Shown: positions 42,035 to 51,181 of the stretch, in pieces | How positions within the stretch are numbered: the stretch's first letter is position 1 | How the letters are laid out: each line of letters opens with the position of its first letter | From: Bacteroidota bacterium | GTDB lineage: Bacteria; Bacteroidota; Bacteroidia; Cytophagales; Cyclobacteriaceae | NCBI GenBank assembly: GCA_023417785.1 | Contig: JAEZEH010000151.1 | Location: 16,327-80,326, forward strand | Reading direction: 5' to 3' | Length of the DNA stretch: 64,000 bases | The notes under the pieces: generated by a model | The model's input: the letters and a program-made list of their open reading frames with translations, nothing else | What the model was told of the DNA's origin: nothing | The model's database searches: none | Program-made: the position numbers and the translations under genes

Positions 42035-44179
42035 CTAATATAGATCCCGGAAACGTTTCTTGCCTTCATCGAGAAACTCGACGAATTTGGAGGGACTACG
42101 ATCATAACCGTACGGCGAAACCAACACCCGCTCGTCAGTCCCGACAAGTACATAAAATGGCTGTGCGTTGTTATTCAACTTTGTGATCTGTAAGTCGGCA
42201 TTCTGCTTCCCTATCGTTTTCTTGAGTTTTCCGTCTAGTCCGGTATACCACTCCGATTCAGGTTTCTCCGTTTTATCATCGACATACAATGCAACCACTA
42301 CATAGTCCTCCCGAAGTCGCTCCAGGACTTGCGGGTCGGACCAGACCACGGCTTCCATTTCACGGCAGTTAGTGCAACCATGGCCGGTAAAATCGATAAA
42401 GAGCGGTTTGTTTAATTTTCTTGCACAGGCAATAGCCTGGTCGTAATCAAAATAACCGTTCAGACCATGAGGCAGATGCAGAAAATCGGCATATTTCGCC
42501 TCTTCGCATGTAGTGGCTCCGGATTCATCTCGCGCGACAGTGACCAAATCGAAATCGTGGGTGTATAATGGCGGCAGGTAACCCGCGAGCGCCTTTAAAG
42601 GAGCGCCCCACATCCCGGGAATCAGATAAACGGTAAATGTGAACGCTACAATTGCCAGCATTAACCTTGGAACGCTTACCCGTTTGTCTTCCATGTCTTT
42701 GCCTGTATCGCCCGGAAGCCGGAAAAACTTCATGAGATATGCGCCGATCAAAAACGCAATTACGATCCAGATCGCGATGTTTATTTCCCGATCCAGTAAC
42801 CGCCAGTGGAAGGCCTGATCAGCGATGCTAAGGAATTTGAATGCCAGGGCGATTTCAAGAAATCCCAGAACGACTTTCACTGAATTTAACCATCCTCCGG
42901 ACTTCGGGAGCGAACTCAGCCAGCGGGGGAAGAATGCGAAGGTGGTGAATGGAATCGCGAAGGCGAGGGAAAAACCGAACATTCCTACAATGGGCTTAAC
43001 GAATTCACCACCGGCCGATGATACCAGAATACTTCCCACAATAGGCCCGGTACATGAGAATGAAACGAGGACCAGGGTGAAGGCCATGAAGAAAACGCCA
43101 ATCAAGCCACCGCGATCAGCCTGACGATCCACCTTAGTTACAAATGTGCCGGGTAAAGTAATATCAAAGAGTCCGAGGAATGAAAGCCCGAAAATCATGA
43201 AGACGAGGAAAAAAAGAATATTCGGCAACCATTCAGTGGAAAGATGATTCGCTGTTTCAGGACCCATCAGCGGCGCCAGAGCTGCCCCGATCAAGGTATA
43301 GATCACAATAATGGATAATCCGTACAGCAACGCCTGGGAACGGGTTCTTCCCGGCGAAGTGAAATAACTCACCGTCATTGGAATCATCGGGAAAACGCAC
43401 GGTGTTAGCAGGGCTGCCAGCCCCGCCACAAAGGCAAGGAGGAAAAAGCCCCAGAATGAAGCACCATCACCGTCCTGCTGCACCAGCTCAGGATCGAGGA
43501 TAGGACCAGAGTTGGACCCAGAAATCCCGGTTTCGGTGGTTTCAATTCTCGCTGATGCCGTATCCGGTGGAAGCGGGTTCAGAAGGTTCTTGTCTTCCGG
43601 GGTCTGACCATTCTTCTCAATCGTGGCCGTTTCAACCTTTTCAGGCTTTTTGCCCGTATCGGTGGTTTCGGCCTTTGGTACGCTGGCCGGTTTTTCAGAA
43701 GATCCCGAGACGTTTATTTCCTGAAAAATCAGGTCACCGCTTATCTGAACGCACTGGCCATCGATATTTGAACAAGCCTGGCCTTCGAAGGATGCTTTCA
43801 CCACCAGCGGTCCGGGCTTCAGAACCCGGATCTTTTGACGTAACTCCCCGGTTCCCTCAAAGAACCGGACAGCACAGTCGAAATTTTCGTCATGCTTTCC
43901 CTTGTCCTCGACGGCAATCACATCTCCGACAACATCAAATGCATCGTCGGGCTCAAAAACTATTTCAAGAGGGATCGGTCCGCATTCCGGGTCAAAGCCT
44001 ACGGTATACATGTACCAGTTCTTGATAATAACGGCTTTGAACACGAGCTCTACCTCGTCACCGGTTTTAGCGGTCGTAGAAGCAACCTCGGTGGAAAATG
44101 TTACCGGCTTGAGAATCTGACCAAAAGAAAAGAGAGGGATGAAACCAAGAAAAAGTAAAACAAGGAGTTTCCGCATCAT
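42035..44179 (-). CDS. dsbD: Thiol:disulfide interchange protein DsbD
   Basis: A 714-residue inner-membrane electron conduit that moves reducing power from thioredoxin to periplasmic proteins. From ATG 44179 (MMRKLLVLLFLGFIPLFSFGQ) the domains are: an N-terminal DsbD-alpha-like immunoglobulin fold with a Cys pair in GQACSNIDGQCVQI, a Pro/Glu/Thr-rich linker, a membrane core of eight helices with Cys in LLTPCVFPMIPMT and SFSCTGPIVGS, then a C-terminal thioredoxin-like domain with active site GCTNCREME. The region ATTCEEAKYADF before it is extra. The longer frame to 44242 has an implausible lead. A TACTTTTG element sits 14 bp upstream. In Bacteroidota DsbD supports cytochrome c maturation and disulfide repair. 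Confidence 0.95.
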   Translation of the reverse strand: MMRKLLVLLFLGFIPLFSFGQILKPVTFSTEVASTTAKTGDEVELVFKAVIIKNWYMYTVGFDPECGPIPLEIVFEPDDAFDVVGDVIAVEDKGKHDENFDCAVRFFEGTGELRQKIRVLKPGPLVVKASFEGQACSNIDGQCVQISGDLIFQEINVSGSSEKPASVPKAETTDTGKKPEKVETATIEKNGQTPEDKNLLNPLPPDTASARIETTETGISGSNSGPILDPELVQQDGDGASFWGFFLLAFVAGLAALLTPCVFPMIPMTVSYFTSPGRTRSQALLYGLSIIVIYTLIGAALAPLMGPETANHLSTEWLPNILFFLVFMIFGLSFLGLFDITLPGTFVTKVDRQADRGGLIGVFFMAFTLVLVSFSCTGPIVGSILVSSAGGEFVKPIVGMFGFSLAFAIPFTTFAFFPRWLSSLPKSGGWLNSVKVVLGFLEIALAFKFLSIADQAFHWRLLDREINIAIWIVIAFLIGAYLMKFFRLPGDTGKDMEDKRVSVPRLMLAIVAFTFTVYLIPGMWGAPLKALAGYLPPLYTHDFDLVTVARDESGATTCEEAKYADFLHLPHGLNGYFDYDQAIACARKLNKPLFIDFTGHGCTNCREMEAVVWSDPQVLERLREDYVVVALYVDDKTEKPESEWYTGLDGKLKKTIGKQNADLQITKLNNNAQPFYVLVGTDERVLVSPYGYDRSPSKFVEFLDEGKKRFRDLY

Positions 44180-44305
44180 TGAAAATTGGATTCCAAAAGT
44201 AACAAAGGAATTTTCAAAAAAGTTAAACGTATTGTTAAACAACAGTACAGCCCCCCGGAGAAGTTCTTGGTTGTCTCGAAATTCCCGAAAAATGAAGGGG
44301 CTCGA

Positions 44306-45538
44306 TCAAATATCGAGAACAATCTGATTATTGAGCAGATCTTCAAACCGTTCGCGATTGCGGATCAAATGGGCTTTCCCATCCAAAACCAGCACTTCAG
44401 CAGGTTTCAGCCGCGAATTGTAATTTGATGACATCGAAAAACAATAGGCGCCGGCGTTCTTCATGGCAAGAATGTCGCCCTCGCGCACCTCATTCAGCGT
44501 CCGGTTCGCGCCAAAGGTATCCGTCTCACAAATGTAGCCCACAACAGAATAAGAACGCTCGGCTCCTTCAGGGTTGGTCACATTTATGATTTCATGATAC
44601 GCATCGTACATCATCGGCCGGATAAGATGATTCAATCCGGAATTCACTCCGGCAAAAGTGGTTGCCGATGTTTGCTTGACCACCGTAACCTCAACCAGAA
44701 ATGTCCCCGACTCACTGACCAGGAATTTTCCCGGTTCCACCCAAAGCTCCAGCGGTGCGCCATATTGATCACAAAAACGATTGAACGTTTCTGACAGACG
44801 CTGACCCAGCTCTTCAATGTTGGTAACCTTGTCGCCTTCTTTGTAAGCCACCTTGAATCCACTTCCAAAATCGATGAACTTCAGATTTTTGAAATGTTGT
44901 GCAGCATCAAACAGAATGTCGGCCATTTGAAGGAACACATTTGAATCCGTAATGTCTGAACCGGTGTGAATATGCAGACCCAATACAGGAATATCGTACT
45001 GGCGGACGATCTCAAGGATTGCCGGAAGTTGTTCGATGGATATGCCAAATTTGGAGTTGGCATGTCCGGTCGAGATCTTCAGATTCCCCCCCGCGAGGAT
45101 ATGCGGGTTCAAACGAATGCCGCATCCGTAAGTGAAACCATATTTCTCTCCGAACTTCTTCAGCGATGACAGGTTGTCGATGTTAACAGCAAATCCATTG
45201 GCGACCGCATCCTCGATCTCACTGAAATGAACCCCACTTGGCGTGAATGTGATTTCCTCTGGTTTGAAACCCGCACGAAGGGCAAGTCCGCCTTCCTGCA
45301 GCGACACTACTTCGATATCAGCACCCGCATTGCGAATCAACTTCAGAATGGAAAGGGAAGTAAGCGCTTTTGCGGCATACTTGATCCGGATTCGCGTTCC
45401 GCTGAATGCATTTTTGAGCCGCTGAACCTGCGATGTGATTTTTTCCCCATCGTAAACATAGAGAGGTGAGCCGAATTCTTCGACCAGTTGGGTAACCGGA
45501 ATACCCTGGATGCGATACGTACCTTGTGAGAAGTCCAT
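44306..45538 (-). CDS. lysA: Diaminopimelate decarboxylase
   Basis: A 410-residue PLP enzyme catalysing the last step of lysine synthesis, meso-diaminopimelate to lysine. The PLP lysine is Lys57 in IKYAAKALTS. Other family signatures are the phosphate-binding GSGF stretch (FIDFGSGFKV), the HIHTGSDITD loop, the WVEPGKFLVSE stretch and the C-terminal YNSRLKPAEVLV. The ATG at 45538 is chosen because the longer frame begins with TTG at 45556 inside a strong -7 promoter element, so the leader would be only a few bases. The gene lies 126 bp upstream of dsbD on the same strand. Regulation by a lysine riboswitch is not seen. Confidence 0.96.
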   Translation of the reverse strand: MDFSQGTYRIQGIPVTQLVEEFGSPLYVYDGEKITSQVQRLKNAFSGTRIRIKYAAKALTSLSILKLIRNAGADIEVVSLQEGGLALRAGFKPEEITFTPSGVHFSEIEDAVANGFAVNIDNLSSLKKFGEKYGFTYGCGIRLNPHILAGGNLKISTGHANSKFGISIEQLPAILEIVRQYDIPVLGLHIHTGSDITDSNVFLQMADILFDAAQHFKNLKFIDFGSGFKVAYKEGDKVTNIEELGQRLSETFNRFCDQYGAPLELWVEPGKFLVSESGTFLVEVTVVKQTSATTFAGVNSGLNHLIRPMMYDAYHEIINVTNPEGAERSYSVVGYICETDTFGANRTLNEVREGDILAMKNAGAYCFSMSSNYNSRLKPAEVLVLDGKAHLIRNRERFEDLLNNQIVLDI

Positions 45539-45546
45539 TTTGAAAT

Positions 45547-45584
45547 AAACCGCCAAATATAGCGGATCGGAATACGTGGTGAAA
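45547..45584 (-). promoter_or_regulatory. Promoter of lysA
   Basis: On the minus strand TATATTTG (45554-45561) is an exact -7 consensus, and TTTC (45581-45584) lies 19 bp upstream, one base from the -33 consensus TTTG. The predicted start site near 45547 gives a leader of about 9 bases to the lysA ATG and rules out the upstream TTG start. Confidence 0.65.
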
Positions 45585-45612
45585 CCCTCTTGACCGTATT
45601 TACTGTTTTTTC

Positions 45613-46248
45613 CTAATTAGTGAATAAGCTATTTAACTCAAGGTCGATTCGGTTGACCACAAAAGAAAAGTCTTCGACGTTGGCAACGAAATCCAGATTG
45701 TTGACGTCGATGACAAGGAGTTTGCCCTGGTTGTAATTTCCGATCCAGGTTTCGTAATGCTCATTAAGGTTTCTTAGATACTCAAGCTTGATCGAGTACT
45801 CATAGTCCCGCCCGCGCTTCTCAATTTGTCGTACCAATTTAGGTATATCTGCTTTGAGGTAAATTAACAGGTCCGGGGGTTTCACGAATCTGATCATCGA
45901 ATTGAAAAGGTCCAGGTAACTTTCGTAATCGCGATCCGTGATGAAGCCGCTTCGGTGGAGATTTGATGCGAAGATATAAGCATCCTCGTAGATGGTGCGA
46001 TCCTGAATCGTCGTCCTCGAACTTGAGCGAATTTCGTGCACCTGTTTGAACCGCGTATTCAAAAAGAAGATCTGCACATGAAATGCCCAGCGATTCATAT
46101 CCTGGTAGAAGTCGCGCAGGTAGGGATTCTCGTCCACGGCTTCGAAAAGCGCTTGCCAGCCATAATGCTTCGCAAGCTTTGCCGTTAGCGTTGTTTTCCC
46201 TGATCCGATGTTACCGCATACTGCGATATGTTGTGGCGTTGTTACCAT
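45613..46248 (-). CDS. Deoxynucleoside kinase family protein
   Basis: A 211-residue deoxyadenosine/deoxyguanosine-type kinase that phosphorylates deoxynucleosides for salvage. The P-loop is HIAVCGNIGSGKTTL near the start. Other family motifs are WAFHVQIFFLNTRFKQ, the DRT version of the DRS motif (IQDRTIYEDAYIF) and the lid RGRDYEYSI. It closes with IDVNNLDFVANVEDF. The ATG at 46248 puts this gene 7 bp after the stop of the propeller gene; the longer frame to 46284 would overlap it and adds no conserved sequence. Genes of this family in Bacteroidota are often single and cytosolic, and substrate choice (dA, dG or dC) cannot be called from motifs alone. Confidence 0.93.
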   Translation of the reverse strand: MVTTPQHIAVCGNIGSGKTTLTAKLAKHYGWQALFEAVDENPYLRDFYQDMNRWAFHVQIFFLNTRFKQVHEIRSSSRTTIQDRTIYEDAYIFASNLHRSGFITDRDYESYLDLFNSMIRFVKPPDLLIYLKADIPKLVRQIEKRGRDYEYSIKLEYLRNLNEHYETWIGNYNQGKLLVIDVNNLDFVANVEDFSFVVNRIDLELNSLFTN

Positions 46249-46255
46249 GAATGTG

Positions 46256-47080
46256 TTACTGATTTGTTTTCGCCCAGAAGGCAAGCTTCGCTTCGCCGGA
46301 TGACGGTTGCAATTCCGTTATAATTCCCTGAATCCTCGTTGGTATCGGCGTCCAGTCATTTGTGTGCTTATTGTAACGATGCAACTGGCTTTCATAAAAA
46401 GCCACCGGCGTGCCCGTCGAAGTGATGGCAAAAACGTCTGATTCAGGAGGTGTTTCGGCAAGAATAGAGATCGAACCGTCAGTGCCAATGGTTTTAATGC
46501 TCCAGGAGTCAACCGATAGCTTATGCACAAATGCAAATGAAGTCATCGCAGGGACCTTAGTCAACGTGACGCCTACGTGTTTGGCCACGGTCATTTGACG
46601 AAATGGACGAAGGGTTATTAATTGCAACGCGTTCGGTTTTCCCGGTTCGATCACCAGCAAATTGTTATCGTCAATCCAGATATAGTTTTCTACCGGGTTA
46701 CGGATGGCTAAAGGCGCCGGGGCACCACCGTTAAGAGCAAATCGTTTGAGTTCGTTACCGGGCAAATGTGCCAGAAAAGTTAGTGTTTTGCCGTCGGGCG
46801 TAATGCGAAGTGCATGCACAGGCCCGTCGCTTTTGAAAACCAGGTTCCGCTCCCCGGATTCAATATTGAAAGCAATTATCTCCTTGCCCTTCGAATAATA
46901 AAGAATCGGAAGCCTGGGGTCGAAGACGGGACCTGCAACGATACCGGCTGTGCTGTCTATCAGGAGAACCGATTCCGTTGTATTCTCCAGATCAGCCAGA
47001 AACAACCGGAACGTTTGCGCGGTCGCAGACCAGTAGGCGATCACGGTAAGGAAGAAGGATAATGTCCACCGGATCTGCAT
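46256..47080 (-). CDS. Exported WD40/TolB-like propeller protein, unknown function
   Basis: A 274-residue exported protein with signal MQIRWTLSFFLTVIAYWSATA. The rest reads as a beta-propeller: repeats such as GPVFDPRLPILYYSKGKEI, LRITPDGKTLTFLAH, NYIWIDDNNLLVIEPG and GTPVAFYESQLHRYN have the alternating pattern of TolB/WD40 blades. No catalytic motif is seen. It starts at ATG 47080, next to a GTG at 47083 that abuts the corA stop, so it is likely co-transcribed after corA and before the deoxynucleoside kinase. Function is unknown; I do not recognise a named family beyond the propeller fold. Confidence 0.72.
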   Translation of the reverse strand: MQIRWTLSFFLTVIAYWSATAQTFRLFLADLENTTESVLLIDSTAGIVAGPVFDPRLPILYYSKGKEIIAFNIESGERNLVFKSDGPVHALRITPDGKTLTFLAHLPGNELKRFALNGGAPAPLAIRNPVENYIWIDDNNLLVIEPGKPNALQLITLRPFRQMTVAKHVGVTLTKVPAMTSFAFVHKLSVDSWSIKTIGTDGSISILAETPPESDVFAITSTGTPVAFYESQLHRYNKHTNDWTPIPTRIQGIITELQPSSGEAKLAFWAKTNQ

Positions 47081-47083
47081 CAC

Positions 47084-48049
47084 TTATAGCCATTTCTTCC
47101 GTCTGAAATACCAAAGGAAAGTCAACGAAGACAGTATCATAAGGGCAATGGCAAAAGGATAGCCCAAAGTCCATTTCATCTCGGGCATAAATGTGAAGTT
47201 CATACCGTAGATAGATGCGATCAGTGTGGGCGGCATAAAAACGACGGTAACAACGGTGAAAATCTTGATGACCGTGTTTTGTTCGATATTCACAAGACCT
47301 AGAAACGTATTTTGCAGATATTCGAGTCGTTCTGCGCTGAACTGAGAGTGCTGAAGGAGTGAACCAATGTCATTCAAAATGATTTTGAATCGCTCATTTT
47401 CGAGGCGGTTAAACTCCTGAATCCTGATCAGCGAACTTACAATACGTTGCTTTTCCGTGATTGTCTGATGGAGCAGCATAGTATTTTCCTGCAATTGCGC
47501 GATGCCGAGGAGCAGGTCTTCGTTGAGCGACTTCCGCGCGATAAGCTCCTTACTGATTACGTTTACCTTGCGGTTGATTCCCTCAATAAGGTCAGCATCG
47601 CTATCGATACGCGTTTCCAGAATGGTAAGAAAAATATTGAGACCCGACTGTCGGTTATCAATTGTTGCCGATGAACTGGCTGTCTTAAGTTTTCGTACCG
47701 ACTCGGCGAATGTTTTCAAGTCACTCTGGCGGTATGTAAATAGCATGTTTTCTTTCAGGATGAACGTTACGTTTTGCACGTTCATCTCCCCTGCCTCAAT
47801 GCCGATGAATCCGAGGTTTATCTCAACGGTTTCATCCGTCTCAATAAAGCGGGAACTGCTTTCGATCTCCTGAACCTCCTGCGAAGTAAAGAACTCGATC
47901 TTATAATTTCGTTCAACAAACTCTCGTTCCTGCTGGGAGGGTGACTGCAGGTCAATCCACACAACGTTACTGATATTCACAACTTCGTTGAGCTGCGGAC
48001 TCTTGTGCTGCTGCAACCTGTTGTTCTGAATATTGTAAACCCTGATCAT
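47084..48049 (-). CDS. corA: CorA-family magnesium/cobalt transporter
   Basis: A 321-residue divalent-cation channel. The N-terminal ~250 residues are the soluble funnel, with coiled-coil helices such as LLGIAQLQENTMLLHQTIT. Two C-terminal transmembrane helices follow, the first ending in the selectivity motif YGMNF (SIYGMNFTFMPEM), the second running ALMILSSLTFLWYF. CorA forms pentamers in the inner membrane and passes Mg2+, and often Co2+ or Ni2+. The family can also have roles in Zn2+ efflux. Its stop is immediately followed by the start of the propeller gene, so the two are probably co-transcribed. No Mg-sensing leader was identified. Confidence 0.95.
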   Translation of the reverse strand: MIRVYNIQNNRLQQHKSPQLNEVVNISNVVWIDLQSPSQQEREFVERNYKIEFFTSQEVQEIESSSRFIETDETVEINLGFIGIEAGEMNVQNVTFILKENMLFTYRQSDLKTFAESVRKLKTASSSATIDNRQSGLNIFLTILETRIDSDADLIEGINRKVNVISKELIARKSLNEDLLLGIAQLQENTMLLHQTITEKQRIVSSLIRIQEFNRLENERFKIILNDIGSLLQHSQFSAERLEYLQNTFLGLVNIEQNTVIKIFTVVTVVFMPPTLIASIYGMNFTFMPEMKWTLGYPFAIALMILSSLTFLWYFRRKKWL

Positions 48050-48214
48050 TGATAAAAATTCGCGTGCAATTTATCATCATAAATTAAAATACCAGCACGG
48101 CAAACAGGTTCTTGTTGGAAACCCGGTAAGTTTTATGGGGATGGGGGTTGAAGGAATCCAAAGGAAGGAACACTTTTTTTTCCGTATTTTCGTTACCCGA
48201 ACAGAACTGGTTCA

Positions 48215-49060
48215 ATGTTTATGCGCAAGCACTTTTTATTTCTGTCTTTGTTTCTTGTCTTTTTTGCCTCAGAGCTGGCTGCCCAGGAGACCGGACAACC
48301 GAATGAGGAGCCACAGGATCAGCAGTTTACGGTGGATACGCCGGTAAATCTTGACTTCAACAAAAAGGACGAGGAGACGGAGGAACCCAAAAAGAAAAAG
48401 GTAAAGAAGAAGGTGTTCTACGGGATAAAAACCAAAAAAGGGTTCACCCGCAAAGGCCAGGGAAACCGGGTTACCTTCGAAACTTTTTACTATCTGAAAA
48501 AGCCGGAAAAACCACAAGGGTTTGTGCGGGATATCTTTTGGTATGACTTTACCCGGAAAGAGATCCGAAAAACACAGAAGTTCGATCCGGCGAAAGGAGT
48601 CCTGCTTCATGGTCCTTATGAAAAACGCCAGGGTGAGATTGTCCTTGAAAAAGGAATATTTTACAAAGGCACTAAACACGGACGATGGATGCAATACTCC
48701 CGCGACAGTGTACTTCTCGACAAGGAAAGGTATTTCAGAGGCTGGCCGAAAGAGTCAACGGTAAGTTATTACGATCCGGTTGAGCGCAAGCGAATGAAGG
48801 AAATGACACCAATCGAGTTCGGTGAAAAGGAAGGATATTATTACTATTTCCACGAAAATGGAATTCTGGCTGTCCAAGGGGAATACCGTTGGAATCAACG
48901 CGTAGGCGACTGGGTTGAGTATTATCCCACGGGAAAACGAAAAAAAATCATAGCGTATCCGAAAGAAGCCTTCGACAAATCCATGACACCGTATATCAAG
49001 GCGGAGTGGAATGAAAAAGGAAAGGAAATCTATCGCAACAATAAGATGGCGCGCCGCTAG
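48215..49060 (+). CDS. Exported MORN-variant (YwqK-like) repeat protein
   Basis: A 281-residue exported protein with signal MFMRKHFLFLSLFLVFFASELAAQ and a Glu/Lys-rich linker. The C-terminal ~170 residues carry MORN_2-type repeats: GPYEKRQGEIVLEKGIFYKGTKHG, YYFHENGILAVQGEYRWNQRVGDW and VEYYPTGKRKKI. This repeat is found in the family often labelled YwqK antitoxin-like. No toxin gene is adjacent, so a toxin-antitoxin role is not supported. MORN_2 proteins in Bacteroidota are usually outer-membrane or periplasmic, with unknown function. The ATG at 48215 fits the signal; Met at 48221 is an alternative. It converges with yraN, leaving 2 bp between the stops. Confidence 0.85.
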   Translation: MFMRKHFLFLSLFLVFFASELAAQETGQPNEEPQDQQFTVDTPVNLDFNKKDEETEEPKKKKVKKKVFYGIKTKKGFTRKGQGNRVTFETFYYLKKPEKPQGFVRDIFWYDFTRKEIRKTQKFDPAKGVLLHGPYEKRQGEIVLEKGIFYKGTKHGRWMQYSRDSVLLDKERYFRGWPKESTVSYYDPVERKRMKEMTPIEFGEKEGYYYYFHENGILAVQGEYRWNQRVGDWVEYYPTGKRKKIIAYPKEAFDKSMTPYIKAEWNEKGKEIYRNNKMARR

Positions 49061-49062
49061 CT

Positions 49063-49425
49063 TTAATTGATCGCGTCTTCGAGGTGTTCAATTTCAGCGT
49101 CGTCCCCTGAATCAGGACCGAGTTTTACCGAAACGATGTCGAACCTGATGTGTCCCTTCCAGTCGGTGGAGAAAATCCACTCTTCGGCTGCATCGTAAAT
49201 TCGATTCACCTGGCCGGCAAGCACGAAATCCTCCGGTTCCCCGAAGTCGGTAGACTGTCGCGTTTTCACTTCGACAAAAAGTACCCAGTCGTCACGTCTG
49301 ACGATCAGATCTATTTCGGCTCTGCCGTGCCGAAAGTTCCGGGCAATAATTTCATAGCCTTTTGACTTAAAGTATCGTGCAGCTAACGTTTCCCCTTTGT
49401 TTCCTGTTTTGATTTTATCGCTCAC
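49063..49425 (-). CDS. UPF0102 (YraN) endonuclease-like protein
   Basis: A 120-residue PD-(D/E)XK-fold protein of the UPF0102/YraN family. The nuclease core is visible: GNKGETLAARYFKSKGYEII, then the catalytic pattern RHGRAEIDLIVRRDDWVLFVEVKTRQ, with Glu-Asp-Glu-x-Lys. The C-terminal tail is acidic (SGDDAEIEHLEDAIN). Related proteins bind or cut DNA junctions and may help recombination, but the precise role is not established. The start is a GTG at 49425; upstream in-frame codons reach a stop before any ATG. The gene is convergent with the MORN-repeat gene and divergent from the SIS isomerase gene, which starts 35 bp away. Confidence 0.92.
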   Translation of the reverse strand: MSDKIKTGNKGETLAARYFKSKGYEIIARNFRHGRAEIDLIVRRDDWVLFVEVKTRQSTDFGEPEDFVLAGQVNRIYDAAEEWIFSTDWKGHIRFDIVSVKLGPDSGDDAEIEHLEDAIN

Positions 49426-49460
49426 AATTATGTTCTACATTTGAAACGGAATTTACTACT

Positions 49461-50468
49461 ATGTCGGTTACGAAAAAAAATATTGAAGGATTTACTCGCC
49501 AGCTTTCAGATGCGTTGAAAATTGGTCAAACGCTTGACCTTGATCGCCCGGGAAGCGACATACGCAACATTGTAATCGCCGGCATGGGTGGTTCCGGGAT
49601 TGTAGCTAATCTGGTGGAATCCCTTACGTTCGGGAGAATTCCAATTCCGATTTCTATTTGCAAAACGTACAATATTCCGCAGTTCGTAAGTCCCCACACG
49701 CTGTTCATCGCGTGTTCTTACCGGGGAAATACAGAAGAAACAGTTGCTGCTCTTAATAAGGCGCTGCTTAAACGCGCCCATGTTATCGGCGTGTCTTCGG
49801 GGGGAAAACTGCTCGACATATGCCGGGAGTATAACCTTTTCTATATCCAGCTTCCTCCGGGATCCGAAAGCCCTCGCGCGATGATCGGATATAACCTTAT
49901 CGCGCTTTTATATGTGCTGTATCACACCAATCTCATTGGCGCGGCTTTCATAAAGGAAACTGAAAATGCCATCGAGTTTCTCGACCGGGGATCAAAAGGC
50001 ATTCAGAATGAAGCCGAGATCATCGCGAAAAAACTGAAAGGCCGTCTACCAGTTATCTATTGCGACAACAGGCTGTACGCCGTAGCCCTGCGTTTCCAAC
50101 AGCAACTGAACGAGAACGCCAAACAAATGGCCCACGTTAATACATTCCCGGAAATGAACCATAATGAGCTTGCAGGCTGGCGGTTCCCGGAGAATCTTCT
50201 TTCAATGCTACAGCCTATTTATATGTATTCCGATCATGACCATGAACGCGTGGAAAAGCGAATGGAGATTTGCCGGGATATTTTTGAAAAGAAATCGAAC
50301 CCGATTATCGATATCATCGGCGAAGGTGCCTCCCTGTTGGAACAGTACTATTACCTTATCCACCTCACGGACTGGATTTCGTACTTCCTGGCAAAGGAAA
50401 ACGGCGTTGAGCCGGATGACAACGAATCGGTTACTTATTTAAAATCAGAGTTGGGAAAAGTGAAGTGA
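49461..50468 (+). CDS. Bifunctional phosphoglucose/phosphomannose isomerase (SIS family)
   Basis: A 335-residue sugar isomerase with two SIS domains, of the archaeal/Bacteroidota PGI/PMI type. Motifs include IAGMGGSGIVANL, the phosphate-binding CSYRGNTEETVAAL (usually SYSGNTEET), and NTFPEMNHNELAGW, which carries the catalytic Glu and His. It converts fructose-6-P to glucose-6-P and mannose-6-P. A TACATTTG element matching the -7 consensus lies 18-25 bp before the ATG, but without a good -33. Its TGA overlaps the GTG start of lipB (GTGA), so translation is coupled. Whether this is the main glycolytic PGI or an accessory enzyme is unknown. Confidence 0.92.
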   Translation: MSVTKKNIEGFTRQLSDALKIGQTLDLDRPGSDIRNIVIAGMGGSGIVANLVESLTFGRIPIPISICKTYNIPQFVSPHTLFIACSYRGNTEETVAALNKALLKRAHVIGVSSGGKLLDICREYNLFYIQLPPGSESPRAMIGYNLIALLYVLYHTNLIGAAFIKETENAIEFLDRGSKGIQNEAEIIAKKLKGRLPVIYCDNRLYAVALRFQQQLNENAKQMAHVNTFPEMNHNELAGWRFPENLLSMLQPIYMYSDHDHERVEKRMEICRDIFEKKSNPIIDIIGEGASLLEQYYYLIHLTDWISYFLAKENGVEPDDNESVTYLKSELGKVK

Positions 50469-51181
50469 ATCTTCGACGTAACAGAAGCATACAATGTGTA
50501 GACCTCGGGCTGATCGATTACAAACAGGCCTGGGATTATCAAACGTCACTGTTTGAAAAAAATATCGCCATAAAGTCCGCAAACCGTTTGCTGGCTGAAG
50601 ATCAGCAGAGTCCCACGGATAATTTTCTGCTTTTCTGCGAGCATCCCCACGTCTACACGCTGGGCAAAAGCGGTAAACCCGAGCACTTGCTGGTGAACGA
50701 CAGCCAACTCGCCACGCTGAACGCGTCGTATTACCATATCAACCGCGGCGGGGACATTACCTATCATGGCCCGGGTCAGATTGTGGTTTATCCCGTAATA
50801 GATCTTGAGAATTTTTTTACGGACATTCACCGGTATATGCGGTTCCTTGAAGAAAGCGTGATACGGACGTGTGAATATTTTGGGGTTTCTGCAGGCCGGG
50901 TAGAAGGCCTGACCGGCGTATGGGTTGACCACATGGACGCAACCCGCGCAAGAAAGATCTGCGCGCTGGGAGTGAAGACGAGTCGATGGGTTACCATGCA
51001 CGGGCTCGCCTTCAATGTAAATACTAACCTGGATTATTTCCGCCACATCGTTCCCTGTGGCATTCACGATAAGGCCGTGACCTCCCTCGCGGTTGAAACG
51101 GGAGCGACTCACGACCTGAAAACAGTGGGTGACGTGCTTAGACAATCCTTATGCGACGTATTTGAAATGGAGGTAGTATGA
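50465..51181 (+). CDS. lipB: Octanoyl-[ACP]:protein N-octanoyltransferase
   Basis: LipB transfers octanoyl from acyl carrier protein to the lipoyl domains of ketoacid dehydrogenases and GcvH, before LipA inserts sulfur. The 238-residue protein has RGGDITYHGPGQIVVYP, the catalytic Lys in ICALGVKTSRWVTMHG, and the acyl-thioester Cys in HIVPCGIHDKAVTSL. The start is a GTG forming a GTGA overlap with the SIS isomerase stop; no ATG is available. Its TGA overlaps the ATG of the next gene. It is cytosolic. The three-gene coupling ties lipoate synthesis to two otherwise unrelated genes, which probably only reflects packing. Confidence 0.95.
   Translation: MNLRRNRSIQCVDLGLIDYKQAWDYQTSLFEKNIAIKSANRLLAEDQQSPTDNFLLFCEHPHVYTLGKSGKPEHLLVNDSQLATLNASYYHINRGGDITYHGPGQIVVYPVIDLENFFTDIHRYMRFLEESVIRTCEYFGVSAGRVEGLTGVWVDHMDATRARKICALGVKTSRWVTMHGLAFNVNTNLDYFRHIVPCGIHDKAVTSLAVETGATHDLKTVGDVLRQSLCDVFEMEVV

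Noticed and set aside
48215..49060. Toxin-antitoxin module suggested by YwqK-like naming
   Set aside because: The family name is historical. The protein is exported, and the neighbour is yraN, not a toxin.
50546..51145. 199-codon frame antisense to lipB
   Set aside because: Overlaps the complete lipB motifs and has no features of its own.
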